A stretch of DNA of 64,000 nucleotides, from contig CP136063.1 of assembly GCA_032622095.1 (NCBI GenBank), positions 281,103,426-281,167,425 of the forward strand, in the 5' to 3' direction. Source of the stretch: Siphonodentalium dalli. Lineage: Eukaryota; Mollusca; Scaphopoda; Gadilida; Siphonodentaliidae. The position numbers and the translations under genes were made by a program. Below, piece by piece: positions 11,361-22,120 of this stretch. Position 1 is the first letter of the stretch. The number at the start of each line of letters is the position of its first letter. The notes beneath the pieces are model-generated. The model was not told where the DNA came from. It saw only the letters and a program-made list of their open reading frames with translations, and made no database searches.

Positions 11361-11614
11361 CCCTTTCATGACTAGAGCTTCCTGAAATTTTGCGAAAACA
11401 GTGTGCCAATGCATTCTCTAATATATGTGAGTCTCCAATAGTGCGCCTCGCATATTTTAGAGAATGCATAGCCTAACACTATTTACCTTTATCTTGTAAG
11501 CCAGTGCATTCTCTTATATATGCGAGTCACCCAATGGGAGACTCACATATATAAGAGAATGCACTGGCACAGGGTCTTTAATGCTGCATCAGCATAGCTC
11601 CCATCATGAAAGGG
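11361..11614 (-). mobile_element. TTAA-C element, full length
   Basis: 254 bp between TTAA at 11357-11360 and 11615-11618. Ends CCCTTTCATGACTAGAGC and GCTCCCATCATGAAAGGG. Two diverged hairpins with CTCCCAATGGGAG-like apices rather than the GTCGACC apex of TTAA-A. Confidence 0.87.
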
Positions 11615-11818
11615 TTAATTCTACCTGTAATCTGAGAATTCAAGCTCTGACTTAGAGATAAATTTGTGAATTTATGTTTTTTCCAAATTTTTCCAGAAGT
11701 TTTCCATAGTCATTTTAAAATACCAAACCTCTCCAGGATTCTCGACTAGTGTATGAACCATGTTACCATGTTAAGTAATGATTTAAAAAAATGATTGATG
11801 ATAACAATGATTAATTAC

Positions 11819-11976
11819 CTGAGACTTCGTGAGCGGGGCCGTTGAATCGGTGAGAGCCGACCATCATCTTCACCAGAGGCACTGTCGTTACCGATATATT
11901 TTGAGAGGTATCGCAGTTCTTCAGCTGTCGGCTGATTTGGTAAATAATTGAGACGTTCCTGAGAAGAATATTGCGA
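11819..11976 (-). CDS. MAST-family kinase exon (SSQERL...RPRSRSL segment)
   Basis: This 158-nt exon has a pyrimidine-rich acceptor (TTTGTCTTTTTCAG, ending at 11977) and a GTAATT donor (from 11818 down). It starts in phase 0 and encodes 52 residues plus two bases: [18 protein letters not shown], then [20 protein letters not shown], then [11 protein letters not shown]. Vertebrate MAST proteins have SSQE(K/R)LHQLPYQPT.DELHFLSKHF followed by RPRSRSLSPGRSP in the same order, so the identity is firm. The AG left at the end would form the next serine or arginine codon. The following exon (SPGRSP and the DUF1908 four-helix domain) was not found between 1 and 11818 and presumably lies outside. MAST kinases are cytoskeleton-associated AGC-type serine/threonine kinases with a PDZ domain; no catalytic residues are in this window. 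Confidence 0.93.
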
Positions 11977-12024
11977 CTGAAAAAGACAAATGAACATACC
12001 AGGTTATAATTAAACTATTTTAAC

Positions 12025-12175
12025 CCTTTCGTTACTAAATGGATTCTCCCACCAAGTTATAAAAGTAAATATTGGAATGGTCTATTATTCATTTGGAAGA
12101 GTGTTCAGGTAAGATGTGCAGACAAAATCATGACGAAAAGATAATATAAGTGCATAAGTATTCATATTCTTTGGT
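12025..12175 (+). mobile_element. TTAA-D fragment
   Basis: TTAA (12021-12024) followed by CCCTTTCGTTACTAAATGG and ATTGGAATGGTCTATTATTC. The right half is missing. Confidence 0.6.
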
Positions 12176-12223
12176 GGCAAATGTTTTGATAACAAATGCA
12201 ACACCAAGCCTGGTATATACCCC

Positions 12224-12493
12224 CAGGGGCACCGGAAGAGGGGGCAGCTGACCCCCCTGCCCTTGACCAAGGGGGGCGAGCGGGGGCAGGACTTGCCCTT
12301 TTTCTGGAGACAGAAAATGCTTTTTGTGTGTTTAATCTCATGTTTTTATAGCAAAATGTGACTTTTTTGGTCCAAATACCACCAATTTCACAATTTGCCA
12401 CAATAAATTTATGGTTATTTTCCCGAGTTTGCGGAGAAGTGCCCTTTTTGTAGGCTCTGCCACCCCTGCCCTTGGATGCTTCCGGCGCCCCTG
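12224..12493. mobile_element. hAT-C element with perfect 8-bp target duplication
   Basis: Inverted ends CAGGGGCACCGGAAG and CTTCCGGCGCCCCTG, 270 bp, flanked by TATACCCC at 12216-12223 and 12494-12501. CAGGGG ends and an 8-bp duplication are typical of hAT elements. G/C-rich at both ends with no transposase inside. Confidence 0.85.
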
Positions 12494-12501
12494 TATACCC
12501 C

Positions 12502-12960
12502 CTCCCCCCACCCCAAGTTACAAGCTGAAATTATCATATGGATACAATTTGTTTTTAATTTCTAAGTCCAGCAAGGGCTGCAACTCAGGTAAAAATGAAT
12601 GGAGAAAAACCATAGTATGTATGTCTGTATCCTTTCTACCAACCTTTACAATCACCATGCCAAAGGACAACAAACTCTCATAATTAACAGTTAGAAGCTG
12701 AGATATTTGTAATGACACAAAATTCACTAAAATTCAAGTCAAACAAAGGCCGTAACACTGGTAAAAATTAATAGAAGAAACCCGTAGTATGTAGGTATCC
12801 TATCCCCCAACATATGCAAAGGACAACAAAATCCAGTAATTAACACCTGAGATGCAAGGTGATAAGTTTGCCCCAACAGACAGGGCCCTCGTCTATATGT
12901 CCCGAACCTCCTACTGTGTACACATTGCAGGGAGTGGCAATGTCACTAGATGAGGGGCCA
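12502..12960. other. Unassigned sequence with an internal imperfect repeat
   Basis: Two related stretches (GGTAAAAATGAATGGAGAAA near 12589 and GGTAAAAATTAATAGAAGAA near 12759, each followed by a GTAGTATGTA-like phrase) suggest an old dispersed or tandem repeat. No exon or RNA gene seen. Confidence 0.4.
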
Positions 12961-12961
12961 T

Positions 12962-13390
12962 AGCCAGAGTTTAGTGTGCCTGTCATTTGCAAAATGAGGT
13001 TCCCGAGGGTGAATTTAGTGATGCTATATAGCGGGCTAGCATCACCAAATTCACCCTCTGGGGACCTCATTCTGCATGGCCTCATCTGCTATGGGAGACA
13101 TAGACTCATATTGAAGTTCCCAAATGGTGAATATTGTGATGTGAACCCATTGGGAACCTCAATTATGCAATGTGTCATCTGCCAATTTGGGAATATAGAG
13201 AAACTAAACTAAAAAAGAAATAGAATTTTGTGAAGAAGTTTCTATAGAAATTTTATAACAAAGAAACTTTCCAGAGAAGATGGGGCCTAAGCACAATGAG
13301 GTCCCCACAGAGGGTGAATTTAGTGATGTTACCATGCTTTGCCGGATAGCGTCACTAAATTCACCCTATGGGGACCTCATTCTGCTAAGG
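12962..13390 (+). mobile_element. hAT-A element beside the MAST exon
   Basis: Left end GAGTTTAGTGTGCCTGTC, two foldback hairpins (about 12990-13075 and 13296-13386). The right terminus after TCATTCTGC is lost. It stops about 35 bp from the exon at 13425-13506. Confidence 0.8.
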
Positions 13391-13424
13391 TTATAGCTAC
13401 ATAGCTCATAATTATAAGACTTAC

Positions 13425-13506
13425 AGAGACATTTGAGCTCCCTGGAGTGTTTGTACAATAGCCTGACGAGGGCAAAGAAGCCAGGGACCACCTCCGACCA
13501 TCGCAT
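13425..13506 (-). CDS. MAST-family kinase exon ([14 protein letters not shown] segment)
   Basis: This 82-nt exon is bounded by a CTATTTACAG acceptor (13516-13507) and a GTAAGTC donor (from 13424 down). The first base completes a lysine codon begun in the previous exon; then come 27 codons, [20 protein letters not shown] followed by PGSSNVS, ending on a codon boundary. The block [19 protein letters not shown] is one of the most conserved N-terminal signatures of MAST kinases. A different frame of the same exon is also open, but only this frame joins both neighbours in phase. It lies just beyond a hAT-A element whose right end stops near 13390, about 35 bp past the donor. Confidence 0.92.
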
Positions 13507-14380
13507 CTGTAAATAGAAAATATGCACATTTTAATACCAGTACCTTTATTTTCATTTTCGTATGGCAGTAATAATATGGCTAATAATTTTTTTTATTTTT
13601 GACATATTCTTATACTGCTTTTCATGTCCCATATTTTATCTGCAAGATTGAACTAAGAATAATATTGATTGTCTTCATATAAATTATAATAAATACAATG
13701 ATTTGACTCAGAAATTTAACCCTTTCTGAGAAACTGAAGAGTGTGTTTTGTTTTTTATGACAAATTTGACTAAATAATTGAAAACCAATTTTCTTGAAAA
13801 CCACAGAAATGCAATGACTGAAATTAGTATGCACCGCTGATAAAACAGGTGAATGATTGTAAACATAATTATGTATTAATGTAATACTTTTCAACAAATA
13901 TGTACTGGAATCTCAATTTTCAAAATGAATGATCCAAATTTACTTGAATGTTCGCATCACACAAGTAGTACTCATGGATAAATTAACAAATGATGAATTG
14001 ACAATCCAGAAGTTAATTAAAATAATTGTACCATATAAATACACATGAAACAAACTTGCTCAATAACCCATTATAAATCTTTAAGAAATAAAAAGACACT
14101 TCATTGCCGATATATTTTGATCACAACTGTACAAACAATTCATTTCCCCTGACACACATTGATTTTGCTGTCTTCATAGTAATCCTCGATGGGGTGGGCA
14201 AGTCCAAATATGGATTTTTTCCGCACCATACTGAATACGGGAGAAGCACAAAAGTATTATCAAGGCAAATCAAACTGTTTCGCAGATGTAATAATGTCTA
14301 TCATAGTGTCAAAGTTTACATGCACCGCTGTGAGTTGACACATCATTAAAAGATGAGAAGGGAGAGTACAAAAGAGCCAA
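13507..14380. other. AT-rich intronic sequence, nothing recognised
   Basis: Follows the acceptor of the 13425-13506 exon. Only short frames; no repeat match found inside the window. Confidence 0.5.
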
Positions 14381-14383
14381 TTA

Positions 14384-14596
14384 CAGTAATGCCCTAAGTA
14401 ATCGACTCCTTAACCACAGCAGAACTATGGGTAATTTTTCAGGATTTAGTCGGAAATATGGCTTGTTGCCATTCATCGGAAATCTCTCCATGAGAGCTTT
14501 CCGATGAGTGGCAACAAGCCATATTTCCAATTAAATCCTGAAAACTTAATCATAATTCTGCTGTGGTTAAGGAGTCAATTATTTAGGGCATGACTG
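14384..14596. mobile_element. TA-B palindromic element, near full length
   Basis: 213 bp between TA at 14382-14383 and 14597-14598. Almost perfect foldback, arms from CAGTAATGCCCTAAGTAATC to the CTCTCCATGAGAG apex and back to GGGCATGACTG. Confidence 0.9.
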
Positions 14597-14766
14597 TACA
14601 ATCATCACTCTCTTATCAAGCCTAGTTCCCAAGGATAAACACACATAAATAATAATTATTGAAACCTGGTCTCATTGGTTACAGAGGTAGGTCTATTTTG
14701 ACAGGTAGAAATCAGTTGGAAATAATTTCAGTATCACCATGGCGTGGTGGTACCTAGTCTTTTTAA

Positions 14767-15148
14767 CCCCTTACCCAACAGAACGGCCCTGTGCCAATGC
14801 ATTCTCTTATATATGCGAGTCGACCATAGGTCGCCTCGCATATATAAGAGAATGCATTGGCTTAACACATTAAAAATTATAAAATTGTTAAAGAATGTAA
14901 GAAAAAATGGTAAAAAAAGATTTTGTTTAGGCCAATGCATTCTCTTATATATGCGAGGCGACCTATGGTCGACTCGCATATATAAGAGAATGCATTGGCA
15001 CAGGGCATAACTGTAACTATCACAATGTGATCAAGGAGCCGGTTCCAATGATATCCATATTTGTATGGTTCTATTGAGACAGACCGAAGATATTTTAGGC
15101 TGTTGAAGCTTTATTTGGCCGGTTTTGGCCGGTTTGTTGGGTAAAGGG
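14767..15148 (+). mobile_element. TTAA-A element, full length
   Basis: 382 bp between TTAA at 14763-14766 and 15149-15152, both hairpins intact. The right TTAA abuts a TTAA-D element carrying the 52-bp satellite. Confidence 0.93.
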
Positions 15149-15152
15149 TTAA

Positions 15153-17795
15153 ATGGATTCTCTCCTTCAGTTATGAAAGTATACAATGGAATGGTCTATT
15201 ATTCATCTCGAGGGATGTTCAGTAAATATTATCAGACAACAGATAATAGAAAGTGCAGAATGATTAATATTCAGATAATAAGTTCAACAATTAGGTCGTT
15301 CCCCAAGAAATAATACCCGTCAATGAGTCCAAGAAATAATACCCGTCAATGAGTCCAAGAAATAATACCCGTCAATGAGTCCAAGAAATAATACCCGTCA
15401 ACGATTCCAAGAAATAATACCCGTCAACGAGTCCAAGAAATAATACCCGTCAATGAGTCCAAGAAATAATACCCGTCAATGAGTCCAAGAAATAATACCC
15501 GTCAATGAGTCCAAGAAATAATACCCGTCAATGAGTATTTAGTATAGAATGTGTTAAAATTCCCAAGAAATAATACCCGTCAATGAGTGTTTAGTATAGA
15601 ATGTGTTAAAATTCCCAAGAAATAATACCCATCAATGAGTATTTAGTATAGAATGTGTTAAAATTCCCAAGAAATAATACCCATCAATGAGTATTTAGTA
15701 TAGAATGTGTTAAAATTCCCAAGAAATAATACCCGTCAATGAGTATTTAGTATAGAATGTGTTAAAATTCCCAAGAAATAATACCCATCAATGAGTATTT
15801 AGTATAGAATGTGTTAAAATTCCCAAGAAATAATACCCGTCAATGAGTATTTAGTATAGAATGTGTTAAAATTCCCAAGAAATAATACCCATCAATGAGT
15901 ATTTAGTATAGAATGTGTTAAAATTCCCAAGAAATAATACCCATCAATGAGTATTTAGTATAGAATGTGTTAAAATTCCCAAGAAATAATACCCGTCAAT
16001 GAGTATTTAGTATAGAATGTGTTAAAATTCCCAAGAAATAATACCCATCAATGAGTATTTAGTATAGAATGTGTTAAAATTCCCAAGAAATAATACCCGT
16101 CAATGAGTATTTAGTATAGAATGTGTTAAAATTCCCAAGAAATAATACCCATCAATGAGTGTTTAGTATAGAATGTGTTAAAATTCCCAAGAAATAATAC
16201 CTGTCAATGAGTATTTAGTATAGAATGTGTTAAAATTCCCAAGAAATAATACCCGTCAATGAGTATTTAGTATAGAATGTGTTAAAATTCCCAAGAAATA
16301 ATACCCGTCAATGAGTATTTAGTATAGAATGTGTTAAAATTCCCAAGAAATAATACCCGTCAATGAGTATTTAGTATAGAATGTGTTAAAATTCCCAAGA
16401 AATAATACCCATCAATGAGTATTTAGTATAGAATGTGTTAAAATTCCCAAGAAATAATACCTGTCAATGAGTATTTAGTATAGAATGTGTTAAAATTCCC
16501 AAGAAATAATACCCGTCAATGAGTGTTTAGTATAGAATGTGTTAAAATTCCCAAGAAATAATACCCATCAATGAGTATTTAGTATAGAATGTGTTAAAAT
16601 TCCCAAGAAATAATACCCGTCAATGAGTATTTAGTATAGAATGTGTTAAAATTCCCAAGAAATAATACCCATCAATGAGTATTTAGTATAGAATGTGTTA
16701 AAATTCCCAAGAAATAATACCCGTCAATGAGTATTTAGTATAGAATGTGTTAAAATTCCCAAGAAATAATACCCATCAATGAGTATTTAGTATAGAATGT
16801 GTTAAAATTCCCAAGAAATAATACCCATCAATGAGTATTTAGTATAGAATGTGTTAAAATTCCCAAGAAATAATACCCGTCAATGAGTATTTAGTATAGA
16901 ATGTGTTAAAATTCCCAAGAAATAATACCCATCAATGAGTATTTAGTATAGAATGTGTTAAAATTCCCAAGAAATAATACCCGTCAATGAGTATTTAGTA
17001 TAGAATGTGTTAAAATTCCCAAGAAATAATACCCGTCAATGAGTATTTAGTATAGAATGTGTTAAAATTCCCAAGAAATAATACCCATCAATGAGTATTT
17101 AGTATAGAATGTGTTAAAATTCCCAAGAAATAATACCCGTCAATGAGTATTTAGTATAGAATGTGTTAAAATTCCCAAGAAATAATACCCATCAATGAGT
17201 ATTTAGTATAGAATGTGTTAAAATTCCCAAGAAATAATACCCATCAATGAGTATTTAGTATAGAATGTGTTAAAATTCCCAAGAAATAATACCCGTCAAT
17301 GAGTATTTAGTATAGAATGTGTTAAAATTCCCAAGAAATAATACCCATCAATGAGTATTTAGTATAGAATGTGTTAAAATTCCCAAGAAATAATACCCGT
17401 CAATGAGTATTTAGTATAGAATGTGTTAAAATTCCCAAGAAATAATACCCGTCAATGAGTGTTTAGTATAGAATGTGTTAAAATTCCCAAGAAATAATAC
17501 CCATCAATGAGTATTTAGTATAGAATGTGTTAAAATTCCCAAGAAATAATACCCGTCAATGAGTATTTAGTATAGAATGTGTTAAAATTCCCAAGAAATA
17601 ATACCCATCAATGAGTATTTAGTATAGAATGTGTTAAAATTCCCAAGAAATAATACCTGTCAATGAGTATTTAGTATAGAATGTGTTAAAATTCCCAAGA
17701 AATAATACCCATCAATGAGTATTTAGTATAGAATGTGTTAAAATTCCCAAGAAATAATACCCGTCAATGAGTATTTAGTATAGAATGTGTTAAAA
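15153..17795 (+). mobile_element. TTAA-D element interrupted by a satellite grown from its own right end
   Basis: Left part ATGGATTCTCTCCTTCAGTT, AATGGTCTATTATTC and TTCAGATAATAAGTTCAAC matches TTAA-D. Its right terminus in other copies reads GTCAATGAGTATTTAGTATA then GAAAGGGTTAA. Here that terminal sequence is the satellite unit, with GAATGTGTTAAAA replacing the last bases. Confidence 0.75.
15300..17795 (+). repeat. Satellite: nine 26-bp units, then about 43 units of 52 bp
   Basis: The first nine units are TCCAAGAAATAATACCCGTC plus AATGAG (26 bp). From about 15536 the unit doubles to 52 bp by gaining TATTTAGTATAGAATGTGTT and AAAATT. Units differ mainly at CCC(G/A)TC and GT(A/G)TTTAG; the order of G and A types repeats over several units, showing block copying. 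Confidence 0.95.
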
Positions 17796-17959
17796 TTTGG
17801 GGATAATCGTGTCAGATTAACGTCTGGAACTGTGATTGAGATCTGAATTCTGTATTTACGAGATCTCCTTCATTCCATTGGTCGTGCTTCAGACAAGGCA
17901 CTATTTCATTTGGTAGTGCTCAGAACAGCTCATTGCAAGGCAGAATCCAGTTTCTTTAA

Positions 17960-18113
17960 TTCTTTCAGTGCCAAGTCTGCTTTTTGTATCAACCCATATT
18001 TCCTTATTTATTGATTATAATAATGTGATACATTGATGGAAAGAATCAATAAATTTGAAAAATGATCAAGGAAATATGGGTTGATACAAAAATCGGACTT
18101 GGCACTGAACGGG
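17960..18113. mobile_element. TTAA-B element without the hairpin cassette
   Basis: 154-bp foldback between TTAA at 17956-17959 and 18114-18117. Ends TTCTTTCAGTGCCAAGTC and GGACTTGGCACTGAACGGG, with TTTGTATCAACCCATATTTC mirrored in the other arm. No CCCTGTGCC cassette inside. Confidence 0.8.
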
Positions 18114-18720
18114 TTAAACAGCCGATAATAATTACAAACACAGCTTAGTGAATGGTTATATTTAAATTGCGAGATTGGAGATTGGATTGGAAATTTTCCA
18201 GCGAATAACGAAATGCAACAAACTTTGTATTACAGCATACAGGGGTCGATTTAATTTTTTTAATTTATATAGCATTATGCAGCACTGGGTGATTTTGTAA
18301 ACATTCCGCACCAAAATATGTTTTTTTCACTGTAAATTGGTTAGAAGAAATTGGAAAATGCATCGCAAATTGCGATGTGAATCCAATTAAATTGAACCCT
18401 GGAATAGAGACGACATATTCATAATTCATTAATTATACTCATCACAATCTCGGAGACATTATCCTCATGTTTTTATGAGTGAGTGATATTTATTACAGAT
18501 TATACGTTTAATTGCATCCTGTTGTCTTTATAAATACTACAATCCTCACACACATTTACTACACCAGGCATGCACTCCATATTTGGAAACAATCCATTAC
18601 ATCATCTCAGGCAAGCCTTGTCATCATAGAAATGAAATCTCAATCACAGTTCCACATGTAAATCAGATAAGATTATCGTAGAGACTCGGTGGCACCCACA
18701 AAGCAAAATTATCACCCAGT
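18114..18720. other. Unassigned AT-rich sequence
   Basis: No exon, RNA or shared repeat recognised. Confidence 0.4.
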
Positions 18721-18724
18721 AATC

Positions 18725-19221
18725 AGGGGGGGGGGGGGGGGGGGGGGGTGGTCAGAAAAAAATTTCAGGCAGATTTTTTCCTTTCGATCCTTGTTGGGAT
18801 CCACCCACCGGGCACCACCCCCGCGTCCAAAATGTTTTCTGTTTTCGGCAGTTTTTTCCCCAACCATTTTTGGACACCCACCCCCTTTTTAACACTAAAA
18901 CATAGATTTGCGGGGGGAAATTCACTGTAAAGAGCTGTATATGAATTTCTGTGCATACTATTTGTCATGGATGTTAACATTGGTATGTAAATAGAAACAA
19001 GTCATTTTGGGTTCATTCGGCCAAAAAAAACATGGCTGCCAGTGGCCATCTTGGATTTCAAAATTCAATCCATTAGCATGGGCTACAGGCTATACTGTCT
19101 GTCTGATATACTGCTTGTCTGATCATCATGAAATTTTTCATTTATGTTAATATTTATTGACTTGAGTTGGGGAAAACAAAAATTGTTGGTCCCACCCCGC
19201 ATACATGCTCGGAAAAAATTC
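18725..19221 (-). mobile_element. hAT-D relative, diverged copy with long G run
   Basis: Starts CAGGGGGG (a run of about 20 G) and ends CACTCCCCCTG. The inner part (TTCTGTGCATACTATTTGTC, GGCCAAAAAAAACATGGCTG) matches the 48018-48390 element in reverse. Runs of glycine codons in the ORFs here are due to the G run. Confidence 0.65.
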
Positions 19222-19324
19222 CCACTCCCCCTGGAGTAGTCACTTAATTTTCAAACCGAAACATCTGGCACATTTTAAAATCACAATGGTACCAACTTTT
19301 AAAATGACTCCCTCAAGGCTCAAT

Positions 19325-19500
19325 CCTTTCTAAACCAAATACTCATTGACGAGTAGTTTATCCCTTTGAAAATGTTCCATAGGTCATTTGTTGAATTATT
19401 ATCGGAACATATCCCTCGAATAAATATGACTCCTTCTGCACTTGTATTATCTGTTGTCTGCATATTCTTTCTGAAAACCCCTCCTAATGCATAATATACT
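19325..19500 (+). mobile_element. TTAA-D fragment
   Basis: ATCCTTTCTAAACCAAATAC, TCATTGACGAGTAG and ACTCCTTCTGCACTTGTATT match TTAA-D; the right terminus is missing. Confidence 0.65.
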
Positions 19501-19669
19501 TTATATATTTTAATATATTATATTATATTATTTAGGGTAATCAAAATGTGCCATTCCAATCGATACCAGGCATCAAGGCCAATCCGACAAGAAATGAGAA
19601 TTTGCCCATGTACATTAATTGAGTGCCTCCACCCATATGAATTAATATCAGCATCAATAAAGTGTTTAA

Positions 19670-20029
19670 CCCTTTACCCAACAGAACGGCCCTGTGCCAA
19701 TGCATTCTCTTATATATGCGAGTCGACCATAGGTCGCCTCGCATATATAAGAGAATGCATTGGCTTAACATATTAAAAATTATAAAATTGTTAAAGAATG
19801 TAAGAAAAAATGGTAAAAAAAGATTTTTTTTAGGCCAATGCATTCTCTTATATATGCGAGGCGACCTATGGTCGACTCGCATATATAAGAGAATGCATTG
19901 GCACAGGGCATAACTGTAACTATCACAATGTGGTCAAGGAGCCGGTTCCAATGATATCCATATTTGTATGGTTTTATTGAGACAGACCGAAGATATTTTA
20001 GGCTGTTGAAGCTTTATTTGGGTAAAGGG
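19670..20029 (+). mobile_element. TTAA-A element with shortened right arm
   Basis: 360 bp between TTAA at 19666-19669 and 20030-20033. The GGCCGGTTTTGGCCGGTTTG segment near the right end is deleted. The right TTAA also serves as the left TTAA of the next element. Confidence 0.9.
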
Positions 20030-20033
20030 TTAA

Positions 20034-20496
20034 CCCTTTATTGACAGGTCCGATTTTTGTATCAACCCATATACCCTGTGCCAATGCATTCTCTTATATA
20101 TACGAGTCGACCATTGGTCGCCTCGCATATATAAGAGAATGCATTGGCCTAACAATTTTTCATCATTTATTATTATTTTTTACAATTTTTTACAATTTTA
20201 ATAATTTTTTCTTATATTCTTCAACAGACTTATTTTGTAGGTTTAGTGCCGGGGAATCTAACGTTTTTCATGGTCATCAAAATTATTACTATGAATACTT
20301 GGTGATAGTTTTGAGTTATAACATGTCCCTAAGGACTTATCCAGTTTGTTTTTAAAATCGCTATAGCATGCTTAAGCATACCCAAAAAAAATTAAACCCA
20401 AAAAAAAAAATCTAAATAACTTTTTTTATTTTTTTAGGGCCAATTTTACACACCGTAAATTAGGGCTGATGAGATCGGCCACTGGCACTCAAAGGG
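20034..20496 (-). mobile_element. TTAA-B element, long form with one hairpin
   Basis: Between TTAA at 20030-20033 and 20497-20500. Ends CCCTTTATTGACAGGTCCG and CACTGGCACTCAAAGGG. One hairpin module (about 20090-20150) and an extra segment with GCATGCTTAAGCATAC. Near-identical in structure to 24079-24510 in the other orientation. Confidence 0.87.
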
Positions 20497-20500
20497 TTAA

Positions 20501-20862
20501 AACAGGGAACAGAACAAAATTGTGAATTTTGTGACTAAGTGGGTGGAAACGTTTATCGTTGAACTCAGTATAGATCGGTTCTCGTCGTCATTGATAGCAA
20601 TTTAAGTCCAATGTAATATTGACTCCTCGAATCACGTTCTGATCAAATAACGAAACTAATAATCCTACAGCATGGGAGCCAGAGAAAAAAAACGATCACG
20701 ATATCTATGTCAGATTTCTACAACAATACTGCTTGGTATCCAGTCAATCAGATCCAACACCCGTGAACAAATAACGAAGCACCATTCTGCCATTTGCCTA
20801 ATCAATTGTTTCGTCGTTTCCACAAACATTAGGATTTCATAGAAACAACATTCACCTACAAA
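20501..20862. other. Unassigned sequence
   Basis: No coding or repeat feature recognised between the TTAA-B and TA-A elements. Confidence 0.4.
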
Positions 20863-21226
20863 TGTAACCCGCCATATCAAATCCAGTCGTAAGTCGGCAT
20901 TTTTTTTACCCTGTGCCAATGCATTCTCTTATATATATGCGAGTCGACCATAGGTATTCTTTAACAATTTTATAATTTCACCCATACAGAGCCCCAGACA
21001 AACATGAGCAGACGACACTCTTCTATATGCTTCTACCGGTATATATGTGTGGGGCTCCCTGCAGAGTAATGGATGTTTTTTTATTTTATGTCCTAAAAAT
21101 TGTAAGAAACATTTATTTAAAAAAAATTATATGATATGATATGGTCGACTCGCATATATAAGAGAATGCATTGGCACATGGTAAAAAAATCCCGACTTAC
21201 GACTGGATTTGATATGGCGGGTCACA
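20863..21226 (+). mobile_element. TA-A element with both hairpins cut at the apex
   Basis: TGTAACCCGCC and GGCGGGTCACA ends. Hairpin 1 stops at its apex (GTCGACCATAGGT) and jumps into the spacer; hairpin 2 begins at its apex (ATGGTCGACTCGC). Each lost its inner arm. The flanks show no clean TA duplication. Confidence 0.85.
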
Positions 21227-21245
21227 AATGATCTAAGGCCTTTAA

Positions 21246-21496
21246 CCCTCTCTATATCAAACTTTCATTGATGAGTAGTTCCCTAAGGATATGTTCAGAT
21301 AATATGTTCAATAAATAACCATATTGAACTTATTATATGAACATTTCCCACCAAAAAATATTTATCCTACTAGTATTATCTTTTCATCAAACTGATGTAT
21401 GCACTTTTTACCTGAACACCCCTCCAAATTATTAATAGACGATTTGAATGTATATTTCTATAACTGAGTGGGAGAATCCATTTAGTTTAGAAAGGG
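21246..21496 (+). mobile_element. TTAA-D element, full length
   Basis: 251 bp between TTAA at 21242-21245 and 21497-21500. Ends CCCTCTCTATATCAAAC and CATTTAGTTTAGAAAGGG; an internal TTCAGATAATATGTTC...GAACTTATTATATGAAC inverted pair. No hairpin cassette. Confidence 0.85.
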
Positions 21497-21500
21497 TTAA

Positions 21501-21905
21501 AGAGATCCTAGTAAAGTGCCTTAGGCTTAGTACAGATTTTGTGCCATTGTCAACATTGAATACCATTTATAGGCTCGCTTATGGAATTTGAGGGTGGTGA
21601 TGACATGACATTTGATTCAATTATATCTGATTTATAATCCCGTTATCTAAGATCCATCTGACATTTAATCTCAATTTTAAACGATTTTTTAAGTAAATTT
21701 GTGTTTCAGATGGAAGAATTTGTGTGACATTAAAAATAAATAACAATTATGTCACCTTCAGGTTTCTGTTGCGAAATCTTCCTCACCAACGAAAGATATG
21801 TTGACCTTTCTTATTTCTCATTCTAGTTTAAATTGTATTCAATGCAATCATATATCATGAACGCTGTAATATGTGGAAAGTACAATAAAACGGCATCTGT
21901 AATGG
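21501..21905. other. Unassigned sequence
   Basis: Nothing recognised except short ORFs. Confidence 0.4.
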
Positions 21906-21907
21906 TT

Positions 21908-22120
21908 CTTAGCCCTTTCTTTACTAAATACAGTAATGCCCTAAATAATCGACTCCTTAACCACAACAGAATTATGGGTAATTTTTCAGAATTTAGTTGG
22001 AAATATGGCTTGTCACTGAGAGCTTTCCGATGAATGGCAACAAGCCATATTTCCGACTAAATTCTGAAAAATTACCAAAAATTCTGCTGTGGTTTAGGAG
22101 TCGATTATTTAGGGCATTAA
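21908..22120. mobile_element. TA-B palindrome inserted in a TTAA-D end
   Basis: AGCCCTTTCTTTACTAAATA (a TTAA-D terminus) is interrupted by CAGTAATGCCCTAAATAATC at 21931. Foldback around CTTGTCACTGAGAGC with a shortened left arm; the right end GGGCATTAACTA is slightly altered. Confidence 0.75.

Noticed and set aside
13425-13506. Alternative frame [16 protein letters not shown] in the same exon
   Set aside because: Open by chance; only the [10 protein letters not shown] frame joins the neighbouring exons in phase and matches the kinase family.
14734-15010. Recurrent peptides containing QCILLYMR and YKRMHWHRA
   Set aside because: They translate the hairpin modules and appear in both orientations wherever the module occurs.
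18689-18930. Glycine-rich frames
   Set aside because: Produced by a run of about 20 G at the end of a hAT-D relative.
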